Source: an uncultured Prevotella sp.
GTDB taxonomy: Bacteria; Bacteroidota; Bacteroidia; Bacteroidales; Bacteroidaceae
Reading direction: 5' to 3'
Length of the DNA: 55,429 nt
Assembly: GCA_905234845.1 (NCBI GenBank)
Contig: CAJOIW010000018.1
Location: 1 to 55,429, forward strand
Position 1 is the first letter of the stretch. Every line of letters starts with the position of its first letter. The notes under the pieces were generated by a model that ran no database searches, was not told the DNA's origin, and saw only the letters and a program-made list of their open reading frames with translations. Shown in pieces: positions 1-7,296 of the stretch. The position numbers and the translations under genes are program-made.

Positions 1-48
1 AAAATCGCAGCTTTCACCATGTTGCAGTATTTCAATTTTCTCAATCAT
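1..48 (-). CDS. Possible 5' end of a leftward gene (partial)
   Basis: Reading leftward from an ATG at 46-48, sixteen codons stay open to the window edge (MIEKIEILQHGESCDF). A good Bacteroidetes -7 box on the same strand (164-171) lies about 115 bp upstream, which supports a real divergent gene with a moderate leader. A shorter in-frame start is not seen, although an ATG in another frame lies at 18-20. I do not recognise the family from so few residues, so no function is offered. Confidence 0.4.
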   Translation of the reverse strand, partial: MIEKIEILQHGESCDF

Positions 49-163
49 AAACCTATAGGGCAAGTTAAATACGCACTAATTTAATTCATCCAACGGGTAA
101 GTTATACATAAATTTGTTGCCTTAATTCGCCATCACACGGTGTGCTATGGTTAAAAGCGGCTG

Positions 164-171
164 CAAAGGTA
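164..171 (-). promoter_or_regulatory. Promoter -7 box for the leftward gene
   Basis: The reverse strand reads TACCTTTG, a perfect match to the Bacteroidetes -7 consensus TAnnTTTG, facing the leftward reading frame that starts at 48. The rest of 49-355 holds only this promoter, the nusB promoter and AT-rich leader DNA. Confidence 0.6.
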
Positions 172-300
172 CTAATTTTTGCTGAATGAAAGTAGATGAC
201 CGACAATTTTTTTTATCTTTTATTGATAAAATATGTTAAAACGCATGTGAGGCATGGTAATTTCTTCTTCTCATATTCCTGTTCTTTCGGCAAAAATTAG

Positions 301-308
301 TAACTTTG
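301..308 (+). promoter_or_regulatory. Promoter -7 box for the nusB operon
   Basis: TAACTTTG matches TAnnTTTG and lies 47 bp before the nusB ATG. No convincing -33 TTTG is present at the usual spacing, only TTCTTTC. Confidence 0.6.
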
Positions 309-355
309 CCGTTGGAAAACTTGTATTTGTTATTTTAATTTAGAGAAATTAAAGC

Positions 356-1366
356 ATGATTAATCGTGAACTGATAAGGATTAAGATAGTCCAGTTAACC
401 TACGCCTATTATCAGAACGGTAGCAAAAACTTAGATAATGCTGAAAAAGAGTTGCTTTTCAGTCTGTCGAAAGCATACGACTTATACAATTACCTCTTGT
501 TGCTGATAGTGGCTATTACCCGCGAAGAGCGTCTGCGCGTGGAGATTGGCATCAATCGGGCTCAGCGCGAAGGAACAGAATTGCCGTCGCAGCGTTTTGC
601 CTATAATAAGTTTGCCTTACAACTCGAAGAGAATAAAATGCTCAGCAAATTTGTTGAGGAACAGCACCTCTCATGGGAAGATGATATTGAAACTGTGCGT
701 ACATTATGCAACCTGATAGAGCAAAGCGAGATTTACAAAGAGTATATGTCCAGCTCCGATGATTCTTATGAGGCTCACCGGGAGGTATGGCGCAAACTTT
801 ATAAGCAGCTTATACAAGATAATAGCGATCTTGACAGCGTGCTTGAGGAGAAAAGCCTCTATTGGAATGATGACAAAGAGGTGGTCGACACTTTCGTGTT
901 AAAGACCATAAAGCGCTTCGATCCTGTGAATGGAAGGCAGCAAGACCTGTTGCCTGAGTTCAAGGAAGAAGAGGATCGCGACTTTGCCCGTCGTCTTTTC
1001 CGGGCTACCATCCTCAATGCTGAGCAGTATCAGCGTTGCATGAGCGAGAACTCACGCAACTGGGATTTCTCCAGGCTGGCTTATATGGACATCGTCATTA
1101 TGCAGATTGCCATTGCAGAGATGCTTAATTTTCCCAACATTCCAGTCTCGGTCACCATAAACGAATATGTCGAGTTGGCTAAGCTCTACAGCACTCCACG
1201 CAGTTCGAGCTATATCAACGGTATGCTTGATGCCATTGCGCGCAATCTCATTGCTACGGGCAGAATGGTAAAGCCGATGGCCGTGCCGGGTATGCACCGC
1301 CAGAAAAACATAGAGCAGGAAAGCGGAAATGAACAGGAGGAAGAGCAGGGGGCTGAAGAAGAATAA
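356..1366 (+). CDS. nusB: Transcription antitermination factor NusB, long Bacteroidetes form
   Basis: NusB binds boxA RNA with NusE (S10) in antitermination of rRNA operons. The recognisable NusB fold is the C-terminal part, about residues 215-310, with the typical segment ending in SSSYINGMLDAIARNL. The N-terminal 200 residues are the helical extension usual in Bacteroidetes NusB, so 336 residues is normal for the phylum but about twice the E. coli length. The tail after residue 320 is almost all Glu, Gln and Gly. It is first in a five-gene rightward run (nusB-yajC-ybbR-coaE-DUF5606), 23 bp before yajC. The ATG at 356 follows an AT-rich leader and no upstream in-frame start competes. Confidence 0.92.
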   Translation: MINRELIRIKIVQLTYAYYQNGSKNLDNAEKELLFSLSKAYDLYNYLLLLIVAITREERLRVEIGINRAQREGTELPSQRFAYNKFALQLEENKMLSKFVEEQHLSWEDDIETVRTLCNLIEQSEIYKEYMSSSDDSYEAHREVWRKLYKQLIQDNSDLDSVLEEKSLYWNDDKEVVDTFVLKTIKRFDPVNGRQQDLLPEFKEEEDRDFARRLFRATILNAEQYQRCMSENSRNWDFSRLAYMDIVIMQIAIAEMLNFPNIPVSVTINEYVELAKLYSTPRSSSYINGMLDAIARNLIATGRMVKPMAVPGMHRQKNIEQESGNEQEEEQGAEEE

Positions 1367-1389
1367 TTACTATAATAATTGTATATAGA

Positions 1390-1716
1390 ATGAATGTAAT
1401 GTTTTTGCAGGCCGCACAGCCACAAGGTGGCGGAGGCGGTATGATGCTTATTATGATGGTGGCCATTTTTGCCATCATGTGGCTTTTCATGATTCGTCCG
1501 CAGCAGCAGCGACAGAAGAAAATCCGCCAATTCCAGAATGCGTTGGAGGCAGGTGCGAAGGTTGTTATCGGCGGCGGTATCTATGGAACCGTGAAGCGCG
1601 TCGACCAGGTAAAAAATGCCGTTGAGGTGGAGATTGCTCGAGGCGTGGTCATCACAGTAGACAAAGGTAATGTCTATGCCGATGTAACGCAGCAAGATCC
1701 GGCTAAGAAAGATTGA
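1390..1716 (+). CDS. yajC: Preprotein translocase auxiliary subunit YajC
   Basis: YajC is the small single-span partner of SecDF in the Sec export complex of the inner membrane. The 108-residue product has a short N-terminus with a Gly-rich stretch, one membrane segment (about residues 17-35), then the family hallmark RPQQQRQKK and a small cytoplasmic domain with GAKVVIGGGIYGTVKRV. Length and motif order are typical. The nusB-yajC-ybbR order is commonly seen in Bacteroidales. It sits 23 bp after nusB and 30 bp before ybbR and is probably cotranscribed with both. The start ATG at 1390 is the only one that keeps the membrane segment near the N-terminus. Confidence 0.93.
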   Translation: MNVMFLQAAQPQGGGGGMMLIMMVAIFAIMWLFMIRPQQQRQKKIRQFQNALEAGAKVVIGGGIYGTVKRVDQVKNAVEVEIARGVVITVDKGNVYADVTQQDPAKKD

Positions 1717-1746
1717 AGATTAGAGAAGCCTAAAGGATTTTAAACA

Positions 1747-2730
1747 ATGGCATTAGGGCTGACACGTGTAGCCGAAAAAGTGAGGAGTTTCTTGTTCAGA
1801 TTGCTGAACAAGGAGTTCCTTATTTTTTTGTTTTTCCTTGCGCTAAGTGGCATTTTCTGGCTTGTGATGACACTCAATGAAGACTATGAGCGGGAAATCT
1901 ATGTGCCCGTACAACTTTCTGGCGTACCGAAAAATGCGGTGATTACCAGTGAGATGGACGACACTCTGCGGGTCACTGTTCGTGACAAGGGCTTTGTGCT
2001 AGCGTCTTATGTCTATGGTGAAGGAATCCGCCCCGTCATAGTCGCCTTCAATACTTTTGCCAACACCTCGAAGGGAAAGGGCACGGTGCCAATTGGCGAG
2101 TTGCAGCGTCAGCTTTCTCAACGTTTGGCAGCATCAACAAAGGTGGTCTCTATCAAACCAGACAGGTTGGAGTTTTTCTTCAACCATGGGCTGACTAAGC
2201 GCGTGCCTGTCCGTTTGTCAGGCTCTGTCGTTCCAGGTAAGAGCTATTATTTGTCGCAGGTGCAGTTCTGGCCCGAGATGGTTACCATCTATGCCAGCAA
2301 GCAACTGCTTGACAGCGTGAAATATGTCAGTACGGAGTATCTCAGAATCACCAACTTTGAGGATACCATCGTCCGCGATGTGCCCTTGGCAAAGATTAAG
2401 GGAGTGAAAAGCGTGCCGCAGACCGTACGAATCGGGCTCTATCCAGACGTGCTCACAGAGGAGAGCATCGAAGTGCCGATAAAAGCTGTGAATATGCCCG
2501 ACGACAAATTGCTGCGCACGTTCCCCGGGAAGGTCGTGGTGAAGTTTACCGTTGGTGCAGGCATGGTTCGCAATCTTTCTTCTGAGCAGTTCTCTGTCGT
2601 AGCCGACTACAATGAGCTTTCTGAGAATGCCTCCGACAAATGCACTATTCATTTGCTGAAAAGCCCACAAGCCGTGCGCAATGCCAAACTGGAAACCACT
2701 CAGGTGGATTATCTCATCGAGCAGAAATAA
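1747..2730 (+). CDS. YbbR-domain (CdaR-like) membrane protein
   Basis: The product (327 residues) has one N-terminal membrane helix (about residues 25-45, LIFLFFLALSGIFWLVM) followed by repeated beta-rich YbbR units on the outer side of the inner membrane. In Firmicutes YbbR/CdaR proteins regulate the diadenylate cyclase CdaA; in Bacteroidetes the role is less certain, so the functional link is family knowledge rather than something the sequence proves. It is placed between yajC and coaE, ending 3 bp before the coaE ATG, so translational coupling with coaE is likely. Length is normal for Bacteroidetes members. Confidence 0.8.
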   Translation: MALGLTRVAEKVRSFLFRLLNKEFLIFLFFLALSGIFWLVMTLNEDYEREIYVPVQLSGVPKNAVITSEMDDTLRVTVRDKGFVLASYVYGEGIRPVIVAFNTFANTSKGKGTVPIGELQRQLSQRLAASTKVVSIKPDRLEFFFNHGLTKRVPVRLSGSVVPGKSYYLSQVQFWPEMVTIYASKQLLDSVKYVSTEYLRITNFEDTIVRDVPLAKIKGVKSVPQTVRIGLYPDVLTEESIEVPIKAVNMPDDKLLRTFPGKVVVKFTVGAGMVRNLSSEQFSVVADYNELSENASDKCTIHLLKSPQAVRNAKLETTQVDYLIEQK

Positions 2731-2733
2731 CTT

Positions 2734-3309
2734 ATGCGCGTAGCGGTTACAGGAGGAATCGGGGCAGGGAAAAGCCATGTGTGCCAGTTGCTTACACAGT
2801 ATGGCATCAGTGTCTATGATTGCGATGCGGCAGCCAAACGGCTCATGCGTTCCTCGGTAAGAATCCGTCGTTCACTTTGCCGACTTGTCGGTCCGGAGGT
2901 TTACATAGGCGATAGTTTGCAAAAACCTGTCCTTGCAGCTTTCCTTCTCAAAAGCGAAGCTAACAAACAGGCTGTCAACGACATTGTCCATCCTGTGGTG
3001 GCCCGTGATTTCCTGCGGTCTGGGTATGAGTGGTTGGAGAGTGCCATTCTCTTCGATAGCCGGTTCGACCAGCGCATCAGATTCGATATCATCGTCTGTG
3101 TCACCGCTCCACATGAGTTGCGTATCAGTCGTGTGATGAGGCGTGATGGCATCAGCCGTGAAAAAACACTTGAATGGATTAATCGCCAATTGCCACAAGA
3201 TGAAATGCTTCGCCGTAGTGACTATGAAATTGTTAACGACGGTCAGCACGACCTCAATAGTCAGATAGAAGAATTATTAAATTCAATAAATAAATACACG
3301 AAAAATTAA
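2734..3309 (+). CDS. coaE: Dephospho-CoA kinase
   Basis: CoaE phosphorylates the 3'-hydroxyl of dephospho-CoA, the last step of coenzyme A synthesis. The P-loop TGGIGAGKS is at residues 6-14, the CoA-binding YDCDAAAKRLM segment follows near residue 30, and the LID-region arginines appear in RISRVMRRDG. At 191 residues it is of usual size. The gene starts 3 bp after ybbR and ends 5 bp before the next gene, inside the nusB operon. The ATG at 2734 puts the P-loop at the expected place next to the N-terminus. Confidence 0.92.
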   Translation: MRVAVTGGIGAGKSHVCQLLTQYGISVYDCDAAAKRLMRSSVRIRRSLCRLVGPEVYIGDSLQKPVLAAFLLKSEANKQAVNDIVHPVVARDFLRSGYEWLESAILFDSRFDQRIRFDIIVCVTAPHELRISRVMRRDGISREKTLEWINRQLPQDEMLRRSDYEIVNDGQHDLNSQIEELLNSINKYTKN

Positions 3310-3314
3310 GAACA

Positions 3315-3761
3315 ATGGAAACAATTCTCTCCATCGCCGGCAAACCAGGACTCTTCCGTCTGGTTTCGCGTGGCAAGCAAACCTTGATAGTAGAAACTCT
3401 CGACGAGGCAAAACGACGTATTCCCGCATTTGCTACCGACCGTGTGACCAGTCTTGCCGACGTCGCTATGTATACTGACAGTGAGGACATCCCCCTCTGG
3501 CAGGTGCTTAAGAACGTGGGCGAGAAAGAGCAGTCGAAGGCTTGCTCCATCAATTACCGTAAAGCTTCAGGGCAGGAGCTCCGTAAGTATTTTGCTGAGG
3601 TGCTGCCCGAGTACGACCGCGAGCGCGTACATGATAGTGACATCAAGAAACTACTCCAGTGGTACGATATCCTTGTGAAGAATGGTATCACCGACTTTGA
3701 GGATGCTCTCAAACCAACGCAGGGAGATAACGTTGACGACCGCAACGAAGAGGAAGCATAG
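3315..3761 (+). CDS. DUF5606-type conserved Bacteroidetes protein
   Basis: This 148-residue soluble protein begins METILSIAGKPGLFRLVSRG, the pattern I associate with the DUF5606 family restricted to Bacteroidetes. It has a small beta-rich N-terminal half and a helical C-terminal half around YFAEVLPEYDRERVHDSDIK, then an acidic tail. No catalytic motif is visible and no function is known to me. It is the last gene of the nusB-yajC-ybbR-coaE run, 5 bp after coaE, and is followed by a 22-bp repeat array. Confidence 0.8.
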   Translation: METILSIAGKPGLFRLVSRGKQTLIVETLDEAKRRIPAFATDRVTSLADVAMYTDSEDIPLWQVLKNVGEKEQSKACSINYRKASGQELRKYFAEVLPEYDRERVHDSDIKKLLQWYDILVKNGITDFEDALKPTQGDNVDDRNEEEA

Positions 3762-3782
3762 ATCAGACATCGGTATCTCACA

Positions 3783-3892
3783 AAAATTCCCTAGGAAATT
3801 TTCTCCGGAAGCTTATCTTTCGCAAGAAATTCCCTAGGGAATTTTTGTTGAAACGTATATGTTTCATTTGCCGATGTTATGTGTCGGCATTT
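3783..3892. repeat. 22-bp palindromic array 1 (five units)
   Basis: Five consecutive 22-nt blocks begin at 3783, 3805, 3827, 3849 and 3871. Three contain strong dyads: AAATTCCCTAGGGAATTT (3827-3844, perfect), TGAAACGTATATGTTTCA (3849-3866) and GCCGA/TCGGC around 3870-3888. The first block nearly repeats the third. The second (CCGGAAGCTTATCTTTCGC) resembles units of the array at 16.8 kb. Dyad centres are at about 3792.5, 3835.5, 3857.5 and 3879, so the 22-bp spacing is kept with about 1 bp drift. It could also serve as a terminator after the upstream operon. Confidence 0.7.
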
Positions 3893-3898
3893 CAAATG

Positions 3899-3988
3899 TT
3901 AAGGTATTGCGTGTGAGATAGCCGTAATCTCGCACAAGGTCATGATGAGCAATAATGCAGCCACCATCGTATATATATTCCTTTTCAT
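3899..3988 (-). CDS. Candidate 29-residue secreted or membrane peptide
   Basis: A leftward ATG at 3986-3988 opens 29 codons (MKRNIYTMVAALLLIMTLCE followed by ITAISHAIP) ending in TAA. The product looks like a bare signal or membrane segment: two basic residues, then a hydrophobic run. An AT-rich Bacteroidetes-like leader precedes it. It lies between the VanX gene and repeat array 1. Support is only the hydrophobic pattern and leader, so it may be chance. Confidence 0.3.
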   Translation of the reverse strand: MKRNIYTMVAALLLIMTLCEITAISHAIP

Positions 3989-4022
3989 GGCTTTTTTATT
4001 AAAAAGTTAATAATAGCGCTGA

Positions 4023-4835
4023 TTATTTTACGGGAAAGTCGAAATAGGTATTGGGATAGGGCTCGCCGAGCAGCGTGAAGTGCCACCACTCGTTGGAGTA
4101 GGCCTTAAAACCATGTTTCAGCATCACGTTCTTAAGCAACATTCGGTTTTCGTAGTTTTGCTTGGTCACGTTTCCACCTTCATATTTACCCATGAAATCG
4201 GGATGCGACGGTGGACCGAAATAATCGAAATGACCACCCATGTCTACTTCTTTTCCTGTGTCCTTGTGGCAGATGGTCATATCTACAGTACTGCCACGAC
4301 TATGCCCTGACTTACGGGCTATGTAGGTGGGAAACAACTTGGACTTGTTGAGAGTAGGATAATAGTCGGCCTTGTTCTTTTGGTCTGAGGTCTGTGACCA
4401 ACGCACGAAATGCGTGACGGCTCGCTGTGGACGATAGGCATCGTAAATCTTGACGACATAGCCCATCTCCCTAAACTCATCGGCAGCAGCCTTAAGCGCT
4501 ATGGCAGCAGATTCGGTGAGGATGACACGGTTACACTCATAGCCGCCGGCTTTGGTTCCCATGAAATTGTTATCGGTCGCATAGCGCAGTTCTTCCACTA
4601 AGTCGGGTATCAGGGTCTTCGCATAGACAAATCCCTCATGTGGAGTTTCATTCTTTATAATCGTGCTGTCCTTTTGCAGCAGTTGTGTCGCATCACTCTT
4701 GTTAGTGTCGTCGATAAGTGTGTCTCCTTGTACGAACGCTTCCCTGTTATTACCCGCTCTCCCCTCGTTGCATGAAGATGTAGTGAATGCGAAAGCTACA
4801 ACGAGTGGGAAGATAAAAGGTATCATCGATTCCAT
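4023..4835 (-). CDS. D-alanyl-D-alanine dipeptidase (VanX family), lipoprotein
   Basis: The product belongs to the zinc-dependent VanX/M15D dipeptidases that hydrolyse D-Ala-D-Ala. The zinc and catalytic signatures are both present: SGHSRGSTVD (about residues 176-185, SxHxxGxxxD) and NEWWH (about 248-252, ExxWH). I chose the ATG at 4835 because it gives a short signal peptide ending in TTSSC, a lipobox, which suggests an envelope lipoprotein; an ATG three codons later is equally possible. Such enzymes in Bacteroidetes are usually thought to salvage cell-wall peptides rather than give vancomycin resistance, and no vanH/vanA neighbours are present. It follows an SH3-domain gene by 20 bp on the same strand. 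Confidence 0.85.
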   Translation of the reverse strand: MESMIPFIFPLVVAFAFTTSSCNEGRAGNNREAFVQGDTLIDDTNKSDATQLLQKDSTIIKNETPHEGFVYAKTLIPDLVEELRYATDNNFMGTKAGGYECNRVILTESAAIALKAAADEFREMGYVVKIYDAYRPQRAVTHFVRWSQTSDQKNKADYYPTLNKSKLFPTYIARKSGHSRGSTVDMTICHKDTGKEVDMGGHFDYFGPPSHPDFMGKYEGGNVTKQNYENRMLLKNVMLKHGFKAYSNEWWHFTLLGEPYPNTYFDFPVK

Positions 4836-4855
4836 GGAATCTGAGTCTGAATGGT

Positions 4856-5371
4856 TTAGCAACAGTTGGTGACGGGGTTGCCGCAGAGCCATTCCTCTTC
4901 TATCCAGCCGGTGTACTTACCGTCGGCGGTTTTGACCTTCACCCACGTACCTTTGACATCAATGGGCATAAGGACGATTTCCTCGCTGAAGGAATAGACG
5001 GCGGGTGCGCTTTTGGCTGGACTGCGGCGCAGACGGAGGGTCTCGCCACCATAATTGCGAGTGCCTATAGCCAACACGCTATAGTGAATCCAATAGCCTG
5101 TCTTAGAGCCTTTCAGGTAGTTGGAGTCCATTTCGTCCAAATTTTCATCCATGTCGTCGATGCCGCAAATCTGCCACCAGCCGTTTTTCGGTTTCTCGAT
5201 GCAAAGCGAAACAATGTGCGAGGTGGGTATCATCGACACGACATTTCCCTTTGGAGCGTTGCGGATGTTGGTGTATTGTCCGTCGTTGTCGTTGATGAAC
5301 GCGTCGATGGCCTGTGCCTTTGCGATGAATGGCAGACACAAGACAAAGAGAAGAAGAAATGATTTCTTCAT
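4856..5371 (-). CDS. Secreted SH3-domain protein
   Basis: The 171-residue product has a clear signal peptide (MKKSFLLLFVLCLPFIAKAQA) and two bacterial SH3-like segments: residues about 30-90, with YTNIRNAPKGNVVSMIP and GWWQICG, and about 115-165, with LRLRRSPAKSAPAVY and WVKVKTADGKYTGWIEEEWL. These domains bind peptidoglycan peptides or act as targeting modules. It is probably cotranscribed with the downstream D-Ala-D-Ala dipeptidase and starts 2 bp after the stop of the upstream TonB-like gene. That context supports a periplasmic cell-wall role. No catalytic domain is present. Confidence 0.75.
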   Translation of the reverse strand: MKKSFLLLFVLCLPFIAKAQAIDAFINDNDGQYTNIRNAPKGNVVSMIPTSHIVSLCIEKPKNGWWQICGIDDMDENLDEMDSNYLKGSKTGYWIHYSVLAIGTRNYGGETLRLRRSPAKSAPAVYSFSEEIVLMPIDVKGTWVKVKTADGKYTGWIEEEWLCGNPVTNCC

Positions 5372-5373
5372 GT

Positions 5374-6072
5374 TTATTTATTCTTAAAATCGATAGGAAT
5401 CGTGTACTTTACGGGTACGCACTTGCCGTCCTGTTTGCCTGGAGTCCATTTGGGCATATTCTTCACGAGTCGTAGGGCTTCTTGGTCACAGGCTTCCGAG
5501 AGCGACTTCACTACCTTCGGTTCACTGATGCTACCGTCTTTCTCAATGGTGAACGTAACGATGACACGCCCTTGAACGTCGGTGCCATCTGACGGATAGT
5601 GTAGGTTTTCTTTGATGTATTCTTGCAGCGCCTGTTGTCCGCCACGGAAATTCGGCATCATTTCTGCCATACCGAACACTTTCGTCCCGTCTTCCTGTGT
5701 GGAAATCAGGTTGAGCGTGTCTACGGGTATAGCGGGTTTTCCCATGAGAGGCACGTCTCTCGTGTCTTCCTGCCTGATGGGAGGCTCGCCTTCGAGAGGA
5801 TAAATATCCTTTGATGGCTTTTTCGATGAGTGGCATGCGGTGAGCGCAGTGATGCCCAGGGATATTCCGGCTATTCTCACGGCTTTCCCCGCCAGTCGCA
5901 TGGCGTTGAGCCGCTGGTCGAGATAGCGCACCTCAGCCTCGCAAGCAGGGCACGTGCCCAGACATTCACCTTCGTGGTGACATTCCACAGGCTTGTAGTC
6001 GATGCCGTTTTCGTCCGCCACTTTCTGACGGATGCCTTTCAGGGTGTTGCAGATTGATTTACCTCTGTTCAT
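5374..6072 (-). CDS. TonB C-terminal domain protein with N-terminal Cys motif
   Basis: The C-terminal 80 residues form a TonB_C domain (YPSDGTDVQGRVIVTFTIEK, then WTPGKQDGKCVPVKYTIPI), the module that contacts outer-membrane receptors or acts as a periplasmic energy transducer. The N-terminal 50 residues are unusual: a basic start and a cysteine cluster C31-H32-x4-C37-x3-C41-x2-C44, followed by one hydrophobic segment (66-80) that ends in LTAC. That layout places the Cys cluster in the cytoplasm, where it could bind zinc or a cluster; this is inference. The N-terminal module is almost identical to that of the next gene upstream (6135-6488), so the pair arose by duplication. No ExbB or ExbD is adjacent. 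Confidence 0.75.
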   Translation of the reverse strand: MNRGKSICNTLKGIRQKVADENGIDYKPVECHHEGECLGTCPACEAEVRYLDQRLNAMRLAGKAVRIAGISLGITALTACHSSKKPSKDIYPLEGEPPIRQEDTRDVPLMGKPAIPVDTLNLISTQEDGTKVFGMAEMMPNFRGGQQALQEYIKENLHYPSDGTDVQGRVIVTFTIEKDGSISEPKVVKSLSEACDQEALRLVKNMPKWTPGKQDGKCVPVKYTIPIDFKNK

Positions 6073-6134
6073 AGTGTAATGAGTTTTAATTCTTTACTGT
6101 ACTTTACTGTAGGGATGGGGTGTAGTGTAGAGAT

Positions 6135-6488
6135 TTATTCTGTCGGCATTTGTATAGTAGAGTCTTGAATGATCTTGGGCTCTATGCCCGTCGGCTGCTC
6201 AATGATGTATTTTCCCCGAACTGACGAGGGCTTGTTCTTCGATGAGTGACAGGCGGTGAGCGCGGTGATACCCAAGGAGATGCCGGCTATTTTCACAGCT
6301 TTTCCCGCCAGTCGCATGGCGTTGAGCCGCTGGTCGAGATAGCGCACCTCAGCCTCGCAGGCAGGGCAGGTGCCCAGACAATCGCCTTTGTGATTACATT
6401 CCACAGGCTTGTAGTCGATGCCGTTTTCGTCCGCCACTTTCTGACGGATGCTTTTCAGCGTGTTGCAGATAGATTTTCCCCGAGTCAT
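6135..6488 (-). CDS. Short paralogue of the Cys-motif/TonB protein, lacking the TonB domain
   Basis: Residues 1-82 match the neighbouring 5374-6072 product almost residue for residue: the same RGKSICNTLK start, the same C31-x5-C37-x3-C41-x2-C44 cluster and the same hydrophobic segment ending in LTACHSSK. After that the two diverge. This product ends after 117 residues with a short unrelated tail, so the periplasmic TonB_C domain is absent. It may be a truncated copy or a regulator that keeps only the cytoplasmic metal-binding-like part. The DNA of the shared part is also very similar, which implies a recent duplication or gene conversion. It is probably first in the leftward operon running to 4023. 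Confidence 0.65.
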   Translation of the reverse strand: MTRGKSICNTLKSIRQKVADENGIDYKPVECNHKGDCLGTCPACEAEVRYLDQRLNAMRLAGKAVKIAGISLGITALTACHSSKNKPSSVRGKYIIEQPTGIEPKIIQDSTIQMPTE

Positions 6489-6554
6489 GTTTTAAATGAT
6501 GATTTATTTCTGCAAAAATAATAAATTATACCGAAAAGAAAAAATTTTTTTAGT

Positions 6555-6562
6555 ATTTTTGC
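6555..6562 (+). promoter_or_regulatory. Promoter -7 box for the radical SAM gene
   Basis: TATTTTTG (TAnnTTTG) lies 27 bp before the ATG at 6590 in a very A/T-rich divergent spacer. Confidence 0.5.
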
Positions 6563-6589
6563 ACAGAAAATGGAAATGAGGAAGGCGAT

Positions 6590-7261
6590 ATGATGAAAAA
6601 TGAAGCGCCGCTTATCGGTATCAGCCGACATCGGATAGCCACCGATGGGGTAGGGGTGACCACGCTCGTCACGTTTCACGGTTGCCCTTTGCGTTGTCGC
6701 TACTGTCTGAATCCGCAGTGTCTGCGTCCGTCGGGGTTATGGAAGACGGTTACGCTCGAAGATCTGTTAGAGGAAGTGCGCATCGACGACCTCTATTTTC
6801 AGGCTACGGGTGGCGGCATCACGTTCGGTGGTGGCGAGCCGTTGCTGCGCAGCGGTTTCATACGGGCATTCTGTGAACTGGTATGTTCCTCTCTTTCGGA
6901 GGGAGGCGACGGGGGGGCTTGGAACATCACGCTGGAGACGTCGCTCCACGTGCCCCGCAAGCATCTGGAGGAGGTGCTGCCCTACGTTAATGAGTATTTC
7001 GTGGATGTGAAGGACATGAACCCCGACATTTATCGTCGCTACACGTGTCGCAGCAACCGGCAGACACTTCATAACCTGCAATGGCTGGCCGAGCAGGGGC
7101 TCCAAGAGCATGTCATAATACGTCTGCCACGTATCCCCGACTACAACAATGGCTGGGATGTGCGCCGCAGCCGAAAGACACTGGAGCAGATGGGTTATAC
7201 CCGTTTTGACTGTTTTACCTATATCAAAGATGTAGAGGGACACAAGCGCAAAATTAGATAA
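6590..7261 (+). CDS. Radical SAM activating enzyme (PFL-activase type)
   Basis: The CxxxCxxC cluster motif is C32-PLR-C36-RY-C39, binding the 4Fe-4S cluster that cleaves S-adenosylmethionine. The segment ITFGGGEPLL is the SAM-binding GGE motif. Size (223 residues) and layout fit the glycyl-radical-enzyme activase family, but no glycyl radical enzyme is adjacent, so the substrate is unknown. The extra ferredoxin-like insert of larger activases is absent. Residues about 100-112 (SSLSEGGDGGAW) are encoded by GC-rich palindromic DNA that looks like the repeat family found elsewhere in this window and is probably an in-frame insertion. Two ATGs in tandem (6590, 6593) are possible starts. Confidence 0.75.
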   Translation: MMKNEAPLIGISRHRIATDGVGVTTLVTFHGCPLRCRYCLNPQCLRPSGLWKTVTLEDLLEEVRIDDLYFQATGGGITFGGGEPLLRSGFIRAFCELVCSSLSEGGDGGAWNITLETSLHVPRKHLEEVLPYVNEYFVDVKDMNPDIYRRYTCRSNRQTLHNLQWLAEQGLQEHVIIRLPRIPDYNNGWDVRRSRKTLEQMGYTRFDCFTYIKDVEGHKRKIR

Positions 7262-7266
7262 CACAA

Positions 7267-7296
7267 AAATCGGAGAATAAAGCTATTCTCCGATTT
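7267..7296. terminator. Bidirectional terminator hairpin
   Basis: AAATCGGAGAAT (7267-7278) pairs perfectly with ATTCTCCGATTT (7285-7296), followed by T-rich DNA. It lies between convergent genes and overlaps the 3' end of the YhcH-type gene. Confidence 0.8.

Noticed and set aside
4023..4835. Vancomycin resistance locus
   Set aside because: Only a VanX-type dipeptidase is present; vanH, the ligase and a sensor pair are absent, and its lipobox fits wall-peptide salvage.
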